Assembly: GCA_009667805.1 (NCBI GenBank)
Contig: CM019067.1
Span: 69,396,997-69,460,996, forward strand
Source: Leptobrachium leishanense
Lineage: Eukaryota > Chordata > Amphibia > Anura > Megophryidae
Direction of reading: 5' to 3'
DNA length: 64,000 nucleotides
Positions 1-10,013 of the stretch are shown here, one piece after another. Each line of letters begins with the position of its first letter. The stretch's first letter is position 1. Position numbers and translations under genes: made by a program. Under the pieces are notes generated by a model. The model worked only from the letters and a program-made list of their open reading frames with translations. It had not been told where the DNA came from and made no database searches.

Positions 1-356
1 CCGGCAGGGGGTTGAGGGACCCAGATGCCGGGCAGCGCGGGAGCGCCTGCCCGGTCTTGAACAGTCCGTCCTGTGAAGTGGATGCGGCTGTGTGCCTGCG
101 CAGCCGGTCACGCGGTCCGGCCAGTCAGGTGGTACAGAGACTCAGTACCACCTGATTAGCCGGACCACGTGACCGGCTGCGCACGCACACAGCCGCATCC
201 ACTTCACAGGACGGACTGTTCAAGACCGGGCAGGCGCTCCCGCGCTGCCCGGCATCTGGGTCCCTCAACCCCCGGGCCAGTTTTAGGGGCGCGAATGCGC
301 CCCTAACAAAACTGCGCCCGGGCCACGGCCCCCAGCCCCCCCACGCTACGCCACTG
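1..356. mobile_element. hAT-type element, right end only
   Basis: The segment ends with GCTACGCCACTG (345-356), the same terminus as the complete hAT element ending at 4112, and shares with it the GC-rich inverted repeat and the run of C residues just inside the end. The left end lies outside the window, so the 8-bp target duplication cannot be checked. No coding potential is visible. Confidence 0.75.
11..275. repeat. Long inverted repeat inside the hAT-type element
   Basis: The left arm (about 11-137) and right arm (about 148-275) are near-perfect reverse complements around a loop of roughly 10 bases near 142. The same hairpin, diverged, recurs at about 1748-2009 in the complete element. 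Confidence 0.85.
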
Positions 357-424
357 GTATTGCCGTCATGTTTTAGAAAGTAGCCAAGATTGTATTGCTG
401 TTACTTTTCATATCACAAATACCG

Positions 425-576
425 GCTGAGTGTAGGAGAGGTAATGTCATTGCTCTATAACTGTGGAGACACAGGATCGAATCCCGGCCAGCGCATCTCT
501 CCAGTAAGTGTCCTTGGGCAAGACACCTAATGGTGCATACTCGCCAACAGGACATACTTGAAAACGAGAGAAATCT
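425..576 (+). mobile_element. tRNA-derived SINE with LINE-like tail
   Basis: A B-box-like GGATCGAATCCC is followed by the block AGTGTCCTTGGGCAAGACAC and then by the tail ACTTGAAAACGAGAGAAATC. Related copies lie at 5641-5790 and 29195-29310. The tail matches the 3' end of the LINE that starts next to it on the other strand, as expected if the SINE borrows that LINE's reverse transcriptase. The copy stops where the LINE poly(TAAA) tract begins. Confidence 0.75.
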
Positions 577-766
577 CAACATATTTATTTATTTATTTAT
601 AAAGGATTTTACCAGGAAGGATACATTGAGATTTCTCTCGTTTTCAAGTATGTCCTGGGTTCAAGAACATTGAGTTTTTACAGAAATACAAAGTAGTAAA
701 ATGCAAGATATTAACAAAAAACAAATATACAGATTAACATAAAAATAAATATGTAGGAAATAGTCA

Positions 767-1246
767 TTATGTTACATGTTTACAGGTACATTCTGTATCC
801 AGGTATGTTAATAGGGAACTCCTAAGGGACTTTAGACTGGGGGAAGATTTGATGGTGTCTGGGAGGTTATTCCATAACTGCGGTGCTCTGTAGGAAAATG
901 AGGAAAATGAGGCCACTTTCTTTTTGTATTGTGGTATTGCAAGTAAGGTGCAGGTCCTGGATCGGAGGTTATAGGATGAGGGAACTGCTGGGGGAAGCAG
1001 TCTATTCAGGTAGGGTGGTAGCTTCCCAGAAAAGCTCTTAAGCACCAGTTTGGAAAGGTGAAGGGTGCTTCTAGATTCCAGTGATGACCGGTTTAGTTCT
1101 TTTAACATGTCATAATGGTGGGTCATGTAGTTACATTGCAGCACAAAGTGACAGAATGAGTTATACAATGTAGTAAGTTTCTGGAAGTGCGTTTGCGGGG
1201 CGGCTGCATACACTACATCTCCGTATTCAATAGCCGGCATAAGCAT
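767..1246 (-). pseudogene. C-terminal fragment of L2/CR1-like LINE polymerase
   Basis: About 159 residues read in one frame. They contain the conserved C-terminal pattern of L2/CR1 ORF2 proteins: IEYGDVVYA near the start, PPYLNRLLPP, YNLRSR, FSYRAPQLWNNLPDTIKSS and a closing SLKSLRSSLLTYL. This part follows the reverse transcriptase and has no catalytic residues. The block belongs to the same LINE copy as the reverse transcriptase fragment above it; the linking stretch (1247-1459) is out of frame. Confidence 0.8.
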
Positions 1247-1747
1247 TTGCTGTACGTTCTGCTTTCTTACCGCGGGGTTCAGGCAGGATTTGTTTCTGTA
1301 CAGGGCACCTAGTTTGGGTTAAGTTTAGATGAGAGTTTTTCGATGTGGGGGCCAAAGGATAGATTTGGGTCTAACCACATACCTAGATATTTGAGAGAAG
1401 TGACTGTAGTCAGCGTGCCATTTGATTTTGTCCTGACACATAGATGGGGATTTTGCAATTTATGTAGTTTTAGGTTTTGTTCCAAAGAGCATTGTTGCAG
1501 TTTTGTCAGTATTTAGAAAAAGTTTGTTATCTTTGATCCACTTTTCTACCCCTGTGAATTGTTCTTGCAGCACGGCCTCCAGCTGTGGGAGCAGTGGCGT
1601 AGCTTGGCGGGGGGGGGGGGGCTGGGGGGCCGTGGCCCCGGGCGCAGTTTTCTTAGGGGCGCATAATTTCAAAAGAAATTTGCGCCCCTAAAAGTTGAGG
1701 CCCGGACTGACCCGCCGGACCCTCGGGCGCCGCCCAAGGACCCCCGG

Positions 1748-2009
1748 GTTGAGGGGGCCCAGATGCCGGGCAGCGGGAGTGCCTGCCCGGTCCTGAACAG
1801 TGAGTCTGTCCGTGTTGAAGGGGAGGCGGCTGCGTGCAGGCGCAGGTCACGTGGTCCGGCTAATCAGGTGGTACTGAGTCTCTGTACCACCTGACTGGCC
1901 GGACCGCGTGACCTGCGAACGCACGCAGCCGCCTCCCCTTCAACACAGACTCACACGCTGTTCAGGACCGGGCAGGCACTCTCGCTGCCCGGCATCTGGG
2001 CCCCCTCAA
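1748..2009. repeat. Inverted repeat (hairpin) of the hAT element
   Basis: Arms at about 1748-1873 and 1883-2009 are reverse complements around a short loop. They are homologous to the hairpin at 11-275. Confidence 0.85.
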
Positions 2010-2029
2010 CCCCTGCTGGATCCAGAGCT

Positions 2030-4030
2030 GGGGCAATATCCTTGTATGAGCTGGCTGCCGCTGGGGCAATATCCATGTGAGAGCTGGGGCAATATCCAGG
2101 TGAGAGCTGGGGCAATATCCATGTGAGAGCTGGGGCAATATCCATGTGAGAGCTGGGGCAAATCCATGAGAGAGCTGGGGCAATATCCATGTGAGAGCTG
2201 GGACAAATCCATGTGAGAGCTGGGGCAATATCCATGTGACAGCTGGGGCAATATCCATGTGAGAGCTGGGGCAAATCCATGTGAGAGCTGGCAGCTGGGG
2301 CAATATTCATGTGAGAGCTGGGGCAAATCCATGTGAGAGCTGGCAGCTGGGGCAATATTCATGTGAGAGCTGGGGCAAGTATCCATGTGAGAGCTGGGGC
2401 AATATCCATGTGAGAGCAGGCAGCTGGGGCAATATTCATGTGAGAGCTGGGGCAAATACATGTGAGAGCTGGCAGCTGGGGCAATATTCATGTGAGAGCT
2501 GGGGCAAATCCATGTGAGAGCTGGCAGCTGGGGCAATATTCATGTGAGAGCTGGGGCAAGTATCCATGTGAGAGCTGGGGCAAATCCATGTGAGAGCTGG
2601 CAGCTGGGGCAATATTCATGTGAGAGCTAGGGCAGTATCCATGTGAGAACTGGGGCAATATCCATGTGAGAGCTGGGGCAGTATCCATGTGAGAGCTGGG
2701 GCAATATTCATGTGAGAGCTGGGGCAGTATCCATGTGAGAGCTGGGGCAATATCCATGTGAGAGCTGGGGCAATATCCATGTGAGAACTGGGGCAATATC
2801 CAGGTTTGAGCTGGGGCAATATCCATGTGTGAGCTGGGGCAATATCCATGTGTGAGCTGGGGCAATATCCATGTGTGACCTGGGGCAATATCCATGTGTG
2901 AGCTGGGGCAATATCCATGTGTGAGCTGGCTGGGGCAGTATATCCATGTGAGAGCTGGGGCAATATCCATGTGTGAGCTGGCTGGGGCAGTATATCCATG
3001 TGAGAGCTGGCTGGGGCAATATCCATGTGAGACCTGGCTGGGGCAATATTCATGTGAGAGCTGGGGCAATATCCATGTGAGAGCTGGGGCAATATCCAGG
3101 TGAGAGCTGGGGCATTATCCATGTGAGAGCTGGGGCAATATCCATGTGAGAGCTGGGGCAATCCAGGTGAGAGCTGGGGCAATATCCAGGTGAGAGCTGG
3201 GGCAATATCCATGTGAGAGCTGGGGCAATATCCAGGTGTGAACTGGGGCAATATCCAGGTGTGAACTGGGGCAATATCCAGGTGTGAGCTGTGGCAATAT
3301 CCATGTGTGAGCTTAGGGCAATATCCATGTGTGACCTGGGGCAATATCCAGGTGTGAGCTGGGGCAATATCCATGTGTGAGCTGGGGCAATATCCATGTG
3401 TGAGCTGGCTGGGGCAGTATATCCATGTGAGAGCTGGGGCAATATCCATGTGTGAGCTGGCTGGGGCAGTATATCCATGTGAGAGCTGGCTGGGGCAATA
3501 TCCATGTGAGAGCTGGCTGTGGCAATATTCATGTGAGAGCTGGGGCAATATCCAGGTGTGAACTGGGGCAATATCCAGGTGTGAACTGGGGCAATATCCA
3601 GGTGTGAGCTGGGGCAATATCCATGTGTGAGCTGGGGCAATATCCATGTGTGAGCTGGCTGGGGCAGTATATCCATGTGAGAGCTGGGGCAATATCCATG
3701 TGTGAGCTGGCTGGGGCAGTATATCCATGTGAGAGCTGGCTGGGGCAATATCCATGTGAGAGCTGGCTGGGGCAATATCCATGTGAGAGCTGGGGCAATA
3801 TCCATGTGAGAGCTGGGGCAATATCCAGTGAGAGCTGGGGCAATATCCAGGTGAGAGCTGGGGCAATATCCAGGTGAGAGCTGGGGCAATATCCATGTGT
3901 GAGCTGGGGCAATATCCAGGTGAGAGCTGAGGCAATATCCATGTGAGAGCTGGGGCAATATCCAGGTGAGAGCTGAGGCAATATCCATGTGAGAGCTGGG
4001 GCAATATCCAGGTGAGAGCTGGCTGGGGCA
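2030..4030. repeat. 23-bp minisatellite, about 85 copies
   Basis: The core GGGGCAATATCCATG followed by TGAGAGCT repeats with a basic unit of 23 bp. Variants are 22 bp (one A lost), 30 bp (an extra CTGGCAG) and a longer form with CTGGCTGGGGCAGTATATCC. The longer forms recur as blocks near 2920, 3400 and 3650, so higher-order copying took place. All long open frames here (up to about 490 codons, HMDIAPALTWILPQL-like) come from the repeat and are not genes. Confidence 0.95.
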
Positions 4031-4567
4031 ATATCGATAACGTGTCCACAGGTTGGGGGGGCGCACAATTCTTGGCTGGCCCCGGGCGCTGACAACCCAC
4101 GCTACGCCACTGTGTGGGAGATTTGGTTTGCTGGTATAGATTACAGTGTCGTCTGCGTACATGTGTACAGTTGAGGCTTTTGCAGACATTGGGCAGATCA
4201 TTTATGAATATTGTGAATAGCAGGGGGCCGAGTATTGAGCCTTGGGGTACACCGCATGTGACTGGGAGGGGGAGCTGTCAGAAATGGACACATATTGCGA
4301 CCGATCAGACACATATGATTGAAACCAGGTTAATGTGTGATCACCAATACCTGAGTTTTTAAGTTTTTGTAATAGAATGCCATGGTCTACTGTGTCAAAG
4401 GCCTTGGCAAAATCAAGGAAGATGGCTCCAGTTAGGTTTCCTTGTTCCATGCTTGGATATCATTGCAAACTTTTAAAGGGCAGTTGTAGTTGAATGATTT
4501 GGATGAAAGCCTGATTGATCCTTCCTGGTAAAAAAAAAAATCCAAGAAATTCAGTTCTGGAGACCTC

Positions 4568-5210
4568 GGGCATTATTCCGTAGTTGGTGCTATGTAGCGT
4601 CTCAATATGTAATCGGTAAGAGAAGTAAGTTTAACACCTAGCATTGATATTCCAATCCTGACGCTAAACTGGGGTGGAATCAGAGCTTCGCAGCTTGCTC
4701 GAGCTTACTGTACTGAAATGTTGCCGAAACTTAACATGGGGAGCGTGATAAATTTTTAGCATCCTGACAAGTGTTAGTATTACAAAGTGCAGGTGCAAAT
4801 TACCGTCAGGATGCACAGGTCAAAATTTTAGCACCTCCTAAAAGCTGGTGTTAAACGATTCTATAAATGCAAAATCATTTACCACACTCTAAAACCCCCC
4901 TAAAAATCCCATATTCACCTCTCATCCCACAGCGAGAAGGGTGGCTCGATCTGCTGCTTTTTCTGGCCACAAGCAGAGTGAGATGGGGAACAAATAGTTC
5001 CCAGTCTCCCTCTGCAATCACTCCATGGCACTCTGCGATCTCGTGAGAGCGAGCCCGGAAACGCAGCCCTCCATGGAGTCCTAGGAAGGTGCTCAGCTAG
5101 CGCCTACACCGGAATACCATCTTAACATGGGGACATTACAGGAACATCTGCAGTCGCAGATTTTCCACGATAGTGTCCCCATGTTAGCGTTAAGGATGGA
5201 ATTGGACCCC
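4568..5210. mobile_element. MITE, TATTCCATAGTTGG family
   Basis: The left end (GGGC..TATTCCGTAGTTGGTGCTA) and right end (..TTAAGGATGGAATTGGACCC) are diverged inverted repeats. Internal sequence matches copies at 20331-21618, 31589-32775, 32936-33656 and 56148-56814. No coding capacity. The transposase class is unclear to me. Confidence 0.7.
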
Positions 5211-5640
5211 TTGAGTATACATGCATCTGTCCAACTTGATGCATAAGTTATGCTGTAGTAGACATTGCAAAACTTGACTTGCATAATGTTAGAGTTCCAA
5301 TAGGATAGCGGAAAAGAAAATAATGTTTTCTAAGTAGATCAATACAACTGTATCTGCTATATCCTGGAAAATGGCGTTCATAAAGCACTGGTAGGTGATA
5401 GGAGTATTATAGAATGACAGATCTCAGTATTTCCACTAAATCCAGGCTGAGTGAAAGGGAGGATCTGCTTTCCATAGTGGCGCAACTAACGTCATAATAG
5501 TGCGCAGAAGGACTTAACGCAGCATTCGTTTTTTCACGAATATTCCTTCTCCTGCTGGTGGGGTGAAGGAACGAATTATTATTGTTTTAACATTTTCAGC
5601 AACTCTTTAGAAATCGTAATCCTGGCTTCAGGACGTAAAT

Positions 5641-5790
5641 TACTGAGACAATCGAATCCCGGCAAGAGCACCTCCCCAGTAAGTGTCCTTGGGCAAGACA
5701 CCTAACGGTAACGGTACATACTCGCCACCAGGACATACTTGAAAACGAGAGAAATCTGAATGTATCCTTCCTGGTAGAATCCTTTCTCAA
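5641..5790 (+). mobile_element. tRNA-derived SINE with LINE-like tail
   Basis: Same family as the copy at 425-576: B-box-like CAATCGAATCCC, the CCTTGGGCAAGACACC block, then CCAGGACATACTTGAAAAC and the end TATCCTTCCTGGTAGAATCC. This copy keeps the full tail, which makes its identity with the LINE 3' end at about 605-655 (minus strand) clear. Confidence 0.75.
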
Positions 5791-5994
5791 AAAAAAGTAA
5801 GGTCTGTATACATTGATTATATCAAGAAAACTATGGTATGCCACACGCACCATGGTATAATTCATCTGGATTTTATTAGCATGGAATGTTTGAAGCCAAC
5901 CAATCGAGCAAAAGGTGAAAGGCCCATTGGTCCAGGATGCGTAGGTCTTGCAGGACTTTGGAGGTCCAATATGATAGGAAACAAGGTTATAGGG

Positions 5995-6136
5995 CAGGGA
6001 ACAGCAGCCTTGGCCCTCCAGATATTTTGGAAGTATATCTCCAATGTTGCTCAGCCACTCATTGGGTTGGTTGAGCCTCATGGGAGATGTGGTTCCAAAA
6101 CATGTAGAGGACCAAGGTTGCTGACCCCGGTGTAGG
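5995..6136. mobile_element. Short MITE, probably hAT-type
   Basis: The left part (AGCAGCCTTGGCCCTCCAGAT) and right part (ATGTAGAGGACCAAGGTTGC) are inverted, and the middle holds the CTCATGGGAGATGTGGTTCC motif common to vertebrate hAT MITEs. Ends are approximate and no clear target duplication was identified. Confidence 0.5.
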
Positions 6137-6575
6137 GAGGGACTAGCTTAAATCTTAACCATTCTACATGTTAGGATCCGATAGAAACCTGGAGTGAAAT
6201 GTTTTCTGGGATGACGGACCCAGACCTAAAAGAAAAGTGTCAGTTGAGAGGATCCTGGCTCAAGGAACTGGACCGCAGTTGGTTCTGTCCCACTTGTAAT
6301 TTCTGGATTGTTGGAATGTGAGAGGTGAGTTGTTCTGATATGTTGCTTGGGCTGAATATTTTCTGAATGCACTGTTGGTGGATTTTCCATTTTTTTTATC
6401 TATTCAGAGGTTCAATTGAAATTGAAGTAAATGTGCCATTATATTATTTATTACATTTCAAAATCAATTAAATTCATCAAAATAATTAAAATAAGAATGA
6501 CCTAATGATAAATGTTATTATTTTTTTTATCTATGAAACTCAGATTCTATATAACCCCAAAGAGACAGTCTATAC

Positions 6576-6714
6576 CAGAGATGGAAAACCTTTTCATCAC
6601 CCCAGATGTTTATGAACTACATGTCCCATAATGCTCAGGCAGCCATAAAGCTAGCAGAGCAGCATTGGACATGTAGATCCAAAACTTCTGGGGTGCCAAA
6701 GTTCGTCATCACTG
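6576..6714. mobile_element. Short hAT MITE with 8-bp target duplication
   Basis: The element starts CAGAGATGG and ends CATCACTG. It is flanked by perfect copies of GTCTATAC at 6568-6575 and 6715-6722. Only 139 bp, non-coding; contains the CAGATGTTTATGAACTACATG type of core. Confidence 0.8.
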
Positions 6715-7469
6715 GTCTATACTAACTGTTGCCCCGAGCATATGTATAGCATGCACACACAGATATTTCCATTGATCCTATATAAGTATTAGTTTGTGTT
6801 ATGAATGGGATGACTGGACTGTGCGAGCCTTGGGTTAGGGTTCCCCAGTTTGTATAAAATAGTCTGGTCTTGCCTTGATTTTTTTTTCCAGCCACAAAAT
6901 CAAAGGACTTTTTGAAGACGAAAGAAAAGTAAACAAGACAGACTGGAGATGCTCTTTACTGCTTAGATCACAAGATGCTATTTTTTTCATTTGGTTCCAG
7001 AGGAAAATTACAGTTAAATGATAGATGAATAGGCCTGAAGGGAGATTCAAGCAGTGAATGATGGGACAAAATGGCTGTGATTTATGGTAACGGCCCCTCC
7101 CAGCTCCCGAAACACAGCAGAGTGATACAGAAGATGCCACTTAAAAGGGAGAAGTTAAACATAACAAATCCATGACTTTTTCAGAAATTATTCGTAGCCA
7201 ACACAGCTAGCGATGTCTGAAGGTTAAACTAAAACCACAGGGGTCAAAGCTACTCAGATTTAATAAAACACCCAGGGCCGTATGTTGCTTAACGAGAGAG
7301 ATAGTAGGGATGCACCGATACCACTTTTTTAAGACCGAGTACGAGTACCGATACTTTTGTTCAAGTACTCACCGATACCAATTACCGATACTTTTATTTT
7401 ATGCCATGTGACGCTTTCCAATAAGAACAGACCTCCTATAAAGCCCCCAGGTCTCATAGATATGCCCCC

Positions 7470-7680
7470 TGCTCATGGATAATTGCCCCCCCAGCTCATG
7501 GATATGCCCCCCAGCTCATGGATAATTGCCCCCCCAGCTCATGGATATGCCCCCCAGCTCATGGATATGCCCCCCAGCTCATGGATATGCCCCATTGCTC
7601 ATGGATATTGCCCCATTGCTCATGGATATTGCCCCCTTGCTCATGGATATTGCCCCATTGCTCATGGATATGCCCCCCTC
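7470..7680. repeat. Minisatellite related to the 23-bp unit, about 10 copies
   Basis: Units of about 18-23 bp read GCTCATGGATATTGCCCC on the plus strand. The reverse complement, GGGGCAATATCCATGAGC, matches the core of the minisatellite at 2030-4030. Apparent proteins rich in HGYAPQLMDM come from this repeat. Confidence 0.9.
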
Positions 7681-7689
7681 TGCTCCGCT

Positions 7690-8090
7690 CATACTTACCT
7701 TCCTTCAGCGCCGCCGGGAATGTCTTCGCGCGCGCGCGCTGGTTGGAAGGACCCCAGCCGCGACCACGTGGGACCATGTGATCACGGCTGGGGTCCTTCC
7801 AACCAGCGCACGCGCGGAAACTTTCCCGGCGTCGCTGAAGGAAGGTAAGTATGAGCGGAGAGCAGCTGCAGGGCCTGTCTGAATGCTCTATCTGCATTCG
7901 GACAGGCCCTGCAGCTGCTCACTTTGTTTATACTTACCTTCCTTCAGCGACGCCGGGAAAGTTTCCGCGCGTGCGCTGGTTGGAAGGACCCCAGCCGTGA
8001 TCACATGGTCCCACGTGGTCGCGGCTGGGGTCCTTCCAACCAGCGCGCGCGCGCGAAGACATTCTCGGCGGCGCTGAAGGAAGGTAACTA
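7690..8090. repeat. Nested palindrome inside the hAT element
   Basis: Segment 7690-7850 folds on itself (CTTCCTTCAGCG arms around CCACGTGGGACCATGTGATC). Segment 7930-8090 is a diverged reverse complement of the whole first segment. Between them a smaller hairpin (about 7860-7920, GCAGCTGCAGGGCCTGTC arms) forms the centre. The result is a 400-bp palindrome whose arms are themselves palindromes. Confidence 0.9.
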
Positions 8091-8829
8091 TCGCAGAGCT
8101 CCAGGGGCGGCTGTCCGAATGCCGATAGAGCATTCGGACAGCCGCCGCAGCCCCTCGGATACCGGCAAGCCGGCTCAATGCCGGCTTCCGGTATCGGGAA
8201 AAAATATCGGGGGTACTGCACGAGTACCAAGTACTCCTGCAGTACCCGGTATCGGCACCGATATCGATACTAGTATCGGTATCGGTGCAACCCTAAGAGA
8301 TAGTATAGAAAACAATAAACTAGGCAATTCACTTTTATTTCATAGATCAACAAAAGTGAAATTCTATATCACAATGTGGATGGAACACAAATGTGAATCA
8401 GCATATATCCCATGATGCAGCAGGCCCGTCCATGTTGTTCATGGAGTCTGCGTTTAACACGACAGCTTAGGCAATTCTACCTCACACCCACCCATGCCTC
8501 TTCACCTCCCAAATAAGTCACACCACACAAATAATTTTTTGGAAAGGGTATAGGCCACAGCTTTATTAACATAATGGCAACCTTAACTCAAACAACTGAG
8601 TATCTGTAACTCCGAGCCAACCGCATACGCGGAAGGCAGTTTCCACTCCTACTAACCAAAAGCTTGTCATCCTGAAGATCCTTAACCCTGCAGGACTCGT
8701 CTCCCCAGAGCCTTACTCTTAGGCGGCTTCTATTGTTCTTCCGCTGGCAAGGACTTCCGCCAACACAGTGGCTGCCAGGCCCTGCCGCCACTGTGTCACC
8801 CCCCCCCCCGCAGCCAGCGCCAACTCAAT

Positions 8830-9320
8830 ACCCCCAGCATCTCCAGTAACCAAATGTCCAACCCACGCTCGGTCAAATGCACGCTGTACAGGCGCATGAC
8901 ATCCCTGTTATCACCCTCTAACTCCCGATGCTGGATTGAAAAGTCGCCCAACCATGCTACAAACTTCTAAACATCCCAGTTAGGCCGAAGAATGATTTTA
9001 GATAATATCAGAGCAACATCATTAAACAGAGCGTAACTACGCCCCAAGTCTTGCTTCATAGCATTCAACAAATTCACCGACCTAACCCTCCCTAGGTCAT
9101 TCCCTTCAAGGTGTACCACCAGTAGGATGTTAGAAGGCACCCATCTAGACAGCACGCAACACTCCCTAAATAAGTGGGACCAAAGCATACCATGGATACC
9201 TAGCCATCAAACTCTGGCCACCTCCGGATGAATACAAAATTTCTGCCCATATCGCATTGCTCTGCTCTCTTCACGGTCCAATGGACATATGAATGGCACA
9301 AAATCCAAATGAATCTCGAT
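8830..9320 (-). pseudogene. SGNH/GDSL-type hydrolase domain of the retroelement, frameshifted
   Basis: Three signature blocks appear in order on the minus strand, in different frames: FIWILCHSYVHW (block I, candidate nucleophile Ser), ILLVVHLEGNDLGRVRS (block III, Gly-x-Asn-Asp) and RLYSVHLTERGLDIW (block V, catalytic His). SGNH modules accompany the recombinase in some vertebrate YR retroelements; their exact role is unsettled. Frameshifts between blocks show the copy is dead. Confidence 0.75.
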
Positions 9321-9333
9321 GGTGCACCTGTAA

Positions 9334-9537
9334 TTAGAGAGGATATGGACGCATATAAGACCGGAAACGGGTGGAGCGCCACCTGCCCAAGCACCGCATC
9401 ATAGCATCTGACGGGACCGCTTCGGCAGCAACAGTCGTCACCCCAATCCTGAAAGAGTGAGGGGTGAACGCATGTGGGACCATACCTGCATCCGAGAGAG
9501 AGAGCACCGGAACACTGCTGGAACACTGCTGAAACAC
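9334..9537 (-). pseudogene. Tyrosine recombinase C-terminal fragment of Ngaro/DIRS element
   Basis: The frame reads ..FTPHSFRIGVTT.. (the H-x-x-R box), ..CLGRWRS.. (the conserved Gly-Arg-Trp) and ..FRSYMRP.. (candidate nucleophile Tyr). This is the C-terminal catalytic part of a tyrosine recombinase as found in DIRS and Ngaro retrotransposons, where it inserts the circular cDNA. The upstream Arg box and the N-terminal half are not visible; the L2 insertion at 9622-10013 lies just upstream. No complete gene remains. Confidence 0.8.
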
Positions 9538-9621
9538 TGCGGACTCCGCGAGCGACTGCTCTGTCGGCCATCTTGTCCCACCATTTTACCTCCAGCCACA
9601 GACTCACCCAGTGAAGCACCC

Positions 9622-10013
9622 ATTATTATTATTATTATTTTTTATTTATAAAGCGCCAGCATATTCCACAGCGCTGTACAATAAACACAGTATAGACAGG
9701 GTTACAATACATTGAACAACATTTGACAAACAGTACAGGAGGAGATGAGGCCCTATTCCCGTAGGAACTCACATTCTAGGAGGGTTGGGGTTGGAAACAG
9801 GAGGAGAGGACTGTAAGGTGAGAGTGATTGATGGTTGCGTCAGTGAGTTGGGTGGTAGGCTTCCCTAAATAGGAATGTTTTCAGGGAGCGTTTGAAGGAA
9901 GAGAAGTTAGGGGAAAGTCTGACAGTACGAGGGAGAGCGTTCCAGAGAGTGGGGGCTGCGCGTGAGAAATCCTGCAGTCTATCATGGGAAGAGGTGATGC
10001 GGGGAGAAGCCAT
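9622..10013 (-). mobile_element. L2-like LINE 3' end inserted in the Ngaro/DIRS fragment
   Basis: The minus strand encodes PTLWNALPRTVRLSPNFSSF and KRSLKTFLFREAY, then a stop and a 3' UTR ending GGCGCTTTATAAATAAA and an (AAT)n tail. Nearly the same sequence occurs at 22618-23079 on the plus strand. Only the last 60 or so codons and the 3' UTR are present (5' truncation). It interrupts the older YR retroelement. Confidence 0.88.

Larger units (their letters stand above)
1592..4112. mobile_element. Non-autonomous hAT element with internal minisatellite
   Basis: The termini CAGTGGCGTAGC (1592-1603) and GCTACGCCACTG (4101-4112) are perfect inverted repeats. They are flanked by the exact 8-bp duplication TGTGGGAG at 1584-1591 and 4113-4120, the hallmark of hAT transposition. 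Inside are a GC-rich hairpin (about 1748-2009) and a 2-kb minisatellite (about 2030-4030). No transposase is encoded, so the element was moved in trans. It sits inside the reverse transcriptase of an L2-like LINE and is therefore younger than that LINE. Confidence 0.95.
585..4524 (-). mobile_element. L2/CR1-like LINE, 5'-truncated, split by a hAT element
   Basis: Read on the minus strand from 4524 down to 585, this is the C-terminal half of a non-LTR retrotransposon polymerase followed by a 3' UTR and a TAAA-type tail (about 585-605). The 2.5-kb hAT insertion at 1592-4112 interrupts it; without the insertion the LINE copy is about 1.4 kb. Frameshifts and stops show that it is dead. The assignment rests on the FLDFAKAFDTVDH, VPQGSILGPLLF and YADD reverse transcriptase boxes and on the WNNLP-type C-terminus. 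Confidence 0.85.
1463..4524 (-). pseudogene. LINE reverse transcriptase fragment interrupted by the hAT insertion
   Basis: The upstream part (4524 to 4113) encodes the finger/palm region: a degenerate HSTTTAL segment, then FLDFAKAFDTVDHGILLQKL (motif A, first catalytic Asp), VPQGSILGPLLF (motif B) and YADDTVIY (motif C, the Asp pair). The frame then meets the hAT terminus and resumes at 1591 with QLEAVLQEQ and VEKWIKDNKLFLNTDK, the segment expected just after YADD in L2/CR1 enzymes. A TAA ends this block at 1460-1462. There is a frameshift between the motif A and motif B segments. The enzyme would have copied its own RNA at the target site; this copy cannot. Confidence 0.85.
7305..8295. mobile_element. 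Non-autonomous hAT element (TAGGGATGCACCGATAC ends)
   Basis: Ends TAGGGATGCACCGATAC and GTATCGGTGCAACCCTA are inverted. The flanks carry the exact 8-bp repeat AGAGATAG (7297-7304 and 8296-8303). Inside are GATACC/GGTATC-rich subterminal tracts, a short minisatellite (7470-7680) and a nested palindrome (7690-8090). It encodes no transposase. Its termini differ from those of the CAGTGGCG elements, yet it carries a related minisatellite. Confidence 0.92.

Noticed and set aside
2616..4201. Very long minus-strand open frames (up to about 490 codons) with HMDIAPALTWILPQL repeats
   Set aside because: They follow the 23-bp minisatellite in several frames at once and start and stop with it; no domain outside the repeat.
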